Shown: positions 51,656 through 53,569 of the stretch, piece after piece
Layout of the letters: each line of letters begins with the position of its first letter
How positions within the stretch are numbered: the stretch's first letter is position 1
Source: an uncultured Bacteroidales bacterium
GTDB lineage: Bacteria > Bacteroidota > Bacteroidia > Bacteroidales > Bacteroidaceae
Reading direction: 5' to 3'
Length of the DNA stretch: 53,569 bases
Assembly (NCBI GenBank): GCA_902789725.1
Contig: CADAPC010000033.1
Coordinates: forward strand, 1-53,569
Position numbers and translations under genes: made by a program
Notes under the pieces: model-generated
What the model saw: the letters and a program-made list of their open reading frames with translations, nothing else
Told to the model about the DNA's origin: nothing
Databases searched by the model: none

Positions 51656-52630
51656 ATGGCAATTGCGTGTTACATTAATATTTATCACAGTTACAGTGAC
51701 AGGGGGGCTTTTGTGCAGAAGGAAGCCTTCAATAGCATCGAAGTGGACCAAGAGGAGATAAAGGTTGGCGAGAAATTGCCGCGATGGAAGGGGAGTGAAG
51801 CTCCTATTGTCACGGCCTATGATGGCCATCAACTCTGTCTTGACTATCGTAGCGCTATTCCCAGTCTGGCCAAGCAATTTACTATCAAGGAGGGCGAGGA
51901 ACAGCTTGTTGACGAGGGCATCTTGTCGCAAAACTATGGTGTTACTTGCTACTCACTGACCACAGTGAAAGTGCTCCACCCAGAAATTATCTATATTGGC
52001 GACATACAACTCCCCGATCCTGTCAGACAGGAACTGAAAGGGTGCAAAGGCCATGGAATGGTGGCCTGGCCCAATAATGATGGGTTCGAAGGCACTTTCC
52101 ATTTGAACTATGCACATATCAATGGACCTTGCTATGCTGCCGAGGGGCGCTTCCTCTTTGCTGACGGCTCTTCTATCGAGCGGGCATGGCTTAAAACCTC
52201 TGATGACTTCCAGACATTTCTTCTGACGGGACTATTCCGTATTCACCATCCTGACGGACCCGATTCCATCGCTCTGTTCAAGAATCACCACCGCTACGGT
52301 TTCGAACTGTTCTTGGACGAGAAGCAACCTTATGTCCGTGAGTGGTGTCGTAACGAGCGAATACGGCGTATGGCATGGAATGGCTACGACTACGACTCAT
52401 ACGACCTGAAGGTGATGGACTTCCAGATAGACGACGAGAGTCAGAAGGACTGCATGACTCTGAATCTTACGCTTCATAATGAATACGAGAGGAATGGCAT
52501 TTATCAAATTTGTCAGCAGGGTGGCAGCTATCTGACAAATAACTATGATCAAAAAATCTATGAACCATCGGCAAGTATTGATGGCTGGGAGAATGGGGAA
52601 CTGAAGAAAAAGACGCGTAAAAGAAAATGA
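51656..52630 (+). CDS. Hypothetical protein with degenerate MORN-like centre
   Basis: A 324-aa cytoplasmic protein. Near 140-190 it reads CKGHGMVAWPNNDGFEGTFHLNYAHINGPCYAAEGRFLFADGS, which resembles MORN repeats; the remainder (YDSYDLKVMDFQIDDESQKD, GIYQICQQGGSYLTNNYDQK) is unassigned. The basic end KKKTRKRK overlaps the next start (ATGA). Confidence 0.68.
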   Translation: MAIACYINIYHSYSDRGAFVQKEAFNSIEVDQEEIKVGEKLPRWKGSEAPIVTAYDGHQLCLDYRSAIPSLAKQFTIKEGEEQLVDEGILSQNYGVTCYSLTTVKVLHPEIIYIGDIQLPDPVRQELKGCKGHGMVAWPNNDGFEGTFHLNYAHINGPCYAAEGRFLFADGSSIERAWLKTSDDFQTFLLTGLFRIHHPDGPDSIALFKNHHRYGFELFLDEKQPYVREWCRNERIRRMAWNGYDYDSYDLKVMDFQIDDESQKDCMTLNLTLHNEYERNGIYQICQQGGSYLTNNYDQKIYEPSASIDGWENGELKKKTRKRK

Positions 52631-53259
52631 TACGTATTGAGACACACTTGGCTGACAGCCCGTTGACGGGACAGAGTAAATGGTGGGGAGAGCCTGACAT
52701 GCCTGAAGAGCTCGTCTGGCCTACGGTGATGGTGAGAGATGAGGACGGCGAGTCGTATGATGACCCGTTGACCTTCGTCTGCCAGATTCGCTGTGCTGAC
52801 ATTGCCCCATTCGACCCTCACGAACTACTGCCCCATGAAGGAATGCTTTATTTCTTCGCTGCCATCGAATATTTCCTGGGCGACTTCGACACACCAGCCT
52901 ATCCTGGCATGGGCGAATGGAAGAAAGAGTTTTTCCGAGTACACTACTCCCCTTCTCTCGACCAGTTACACACCCATCACCTGAAATATCCCAACGGTAC
53001 ACAGGCCACAATGCCTGCTGAGGCCATCAGTTTTGAGAAAAGTCCCAAGGATGATGATGGGCTGCGTCTGTTAGGCTACCCTTATATAGAGGACGTGCGC
53101 CAAGAAATGACGGGCTGGCTATCGCTGTTGCAAGTTGATGAGTCAGACCGCTGGGGACTGACGTTCCACGACTCAGGCACGCTGAACTTCCTGATCACAC
53201 CCGAAGACCTGCGACAGCGCAGATGGGATCGGACTACGTGCTACCTGTTCTCTTTCTAG
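52627..53259 (+). CDS. DUF1963/YwqG-like protein
   Basis: A 210-aa protein starting in the stop codon of the previous gene. SKWWGEPDMPEELVWP, PLTFVCQIRCADIAPFD, EGMLYFFAAIEYF, RLLGYPYIEDVRQEM, LLQVDESDRWGLTFHDSGTLNFLITPEDLRQRRWDRTTCYLFS follow the DUF1963 pattern in order. DUF1963 proteins are frequent in loci with immunity proteins to polymorphic toxins, but biochemical function is unknown. Confidence 0.85.
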   Translation: MIRIETHLADSPLTGQSKWWGEPDMPEELVWPTVMVRDEDGESYDDPLTFVCQIRCADIAPFDPHELLPHEGMLYFFAAIEYFLGDFDTPAYPGMGEWKKEFFRVHYSPSLDQLHTHHLKYPNGTQATMPAEAISFEKSPKDDDGLRLLGYPYIEDVRQEMTGWLSLLQVDESDRWGLTFHDSGTLNFLITPEDLRQRRWDRTTCYLFSF

Positions 53260-53262
53260 AAA

Positions 53263-53303
53263 AAAACAGCACCCTACCAACCATTGGAAGAGTGCTGGTT
53301 TTA
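53263..53303 (+). terminator. Terminator of the Sel1/MORN/DUF1963 operon
   Basis: AAAACAGCAC / GTGCTGGTTTT with a 19-nt loop and T-rich tail, directly after the DUF1963 stop. Confidence 0.65.
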
Positions 53304-53320
53304 TTATATGTCTTTTTTCG

Positions 53321-53404
53321 TTATAGGCCATCGATATCGGCATCGCCATCCTCTGGAACCTGAATAGAAGAGTCTTTAGCTTGAATCTCAGCTGGGTGTA
53401 CTGT
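53321..53404 (-). other. C-terminal tail fragment on the minus strand
   Basis: The minus frame reads VHPAEIQAKDSSIQVPEDGD...DGL-stop at 53321, a plausible acidic protein tail, but a stop codon upstream cuts it to about 28 codons. Probably debris. Family unknown. Confidence 0.25.
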
Positions 53405-53569
53405 CTGTCATCGGTGGCTGGTTCATCACGGCTGGCGTGGCCTTCATCTTGTGTTTCCTTGTAACTGTCTCCCTATTCTTCGGGTCATTTGTGGCAATGG
53501 CGGTTGCCATCGCATTGGCCATCTTCCTGCTCGTTCGCAGTAACATGAAATACCGAAAGCATACGAAGG
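53380..53569 (+). pseudogene. C-terminal fragment of an inorganic phosphate transporter-like (PiT) gene
   Basis: After a stop at 53377 the frame gives LGVLSVIGGWFITAGVAFIL, CFLVTVSLFFGSFVAMAVAI and ALAIFLLVRSNMKYRKHTK, running off the window. GGWFxTAxxAFxxCF with two membrane helices resembles the last part of Bacteroidetes PiT transporters. No start or upstream part is seen, so it is a 5'-truncated piece. Confidence 0.45.

Overview
The window looks like chromosomal DNA of an anaerobic Bacteroidales bacterium, most likely Prevotellaceae. Supporting signs are SusC/SusD outer-membrane proteins, NGKK..K-type C-terminal tails, promoters of the Bacteroidetes form (TTTG about 19-20 nt before TAnnTTTG), few Shine-Dalgarno sequences, a VorB-type ferredoxin-dependent 2-oxoacid oxidoreductase, and DUF3791/DUF3990 genes. 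I found no rRNA, tRNA, CRISPR array, transposase or phage gene.

Layout. (1) 189-6015: a large secreted protein, a frameshifted tiny ORF, formate-tetrahydrofolate ligase (fhs) and, convergent with it, a 4'-phosphopantetheinyl transferase. (2) 6366-14649, minus strand: a ten-gene operon-like run. Read in its own direction it is a LuxR/NarL-type regulator, a MetY-like sulfhydrylase, CysK, a ThiS/MoaD-like sulfur carrier, a ThiF/MoeB-like activating enzyme, a DsrE-like protein, a TusA-like protein, a JAMM protease, a family 2 encapsulin shell with a cyclic-nucleotide-binding-like domain, and a SufS-type cysteine desulfurase that is probably the shell's cargo. (3) 14788-21581: a periplasmic binding-protein-like gene, SusC, SusD and a lipoprotein. 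(4) 22170-32924, minus strand: a small lipoprotein gene and a giant 3335-aa LamG-containing secreted protein. (5) 33182-37634: a relic of a cysteine desulfidase gene, then a YtkA/FixH-like lipoprotein, an OprC/NosA-like (copper-type) TonB receptor and a divergent glutamate-transporter-fold symporter. (6) 37693-41115: a broken ricin-lectin gene, a K+ channel and a histidine kinase. (7) 41512-46456: acyl-CoA ligase, a mini-TPR protein and a four-subunit 2-oxoacid:ferredoxin oxidoreductase whose genes are separated by a repeated leader element. (8) 46571-53259: a LolA-like protein, a decayed DUF3791/DUF3990 pair and a five-gene Sel1/MORN/DUF1963 operon. The last 200 bases hold gene debris.

Main result. 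Three promoters (in front of the binding-protein-like gene, in front of SusD, and in front of the copper-type receptor operon) each carry a 16-bp inverted repeat, TACC-N8-GGTA, followed after exactly 45 nt by the same -7 box, TACCTTTG. The size and symmetry resemble the 7-2-7 sites of NarL-type regulators. The LuxR/NarL-type gene at the head of the sulfur/encapsulin operon lies beside the first site, and its own promoter overlaps a second TACCAA/TTGGTA inverted repeat. I infer one regulon that joins protein-thiocarboxylate Cys/Met synthesis, an encapsulated cysteine desulfurase and two TonB-dependent uptake systems, one of them probably for copper. This coupling, and the unusual symporter in the copper-type operon, are the best candidates for undescribed biology here.
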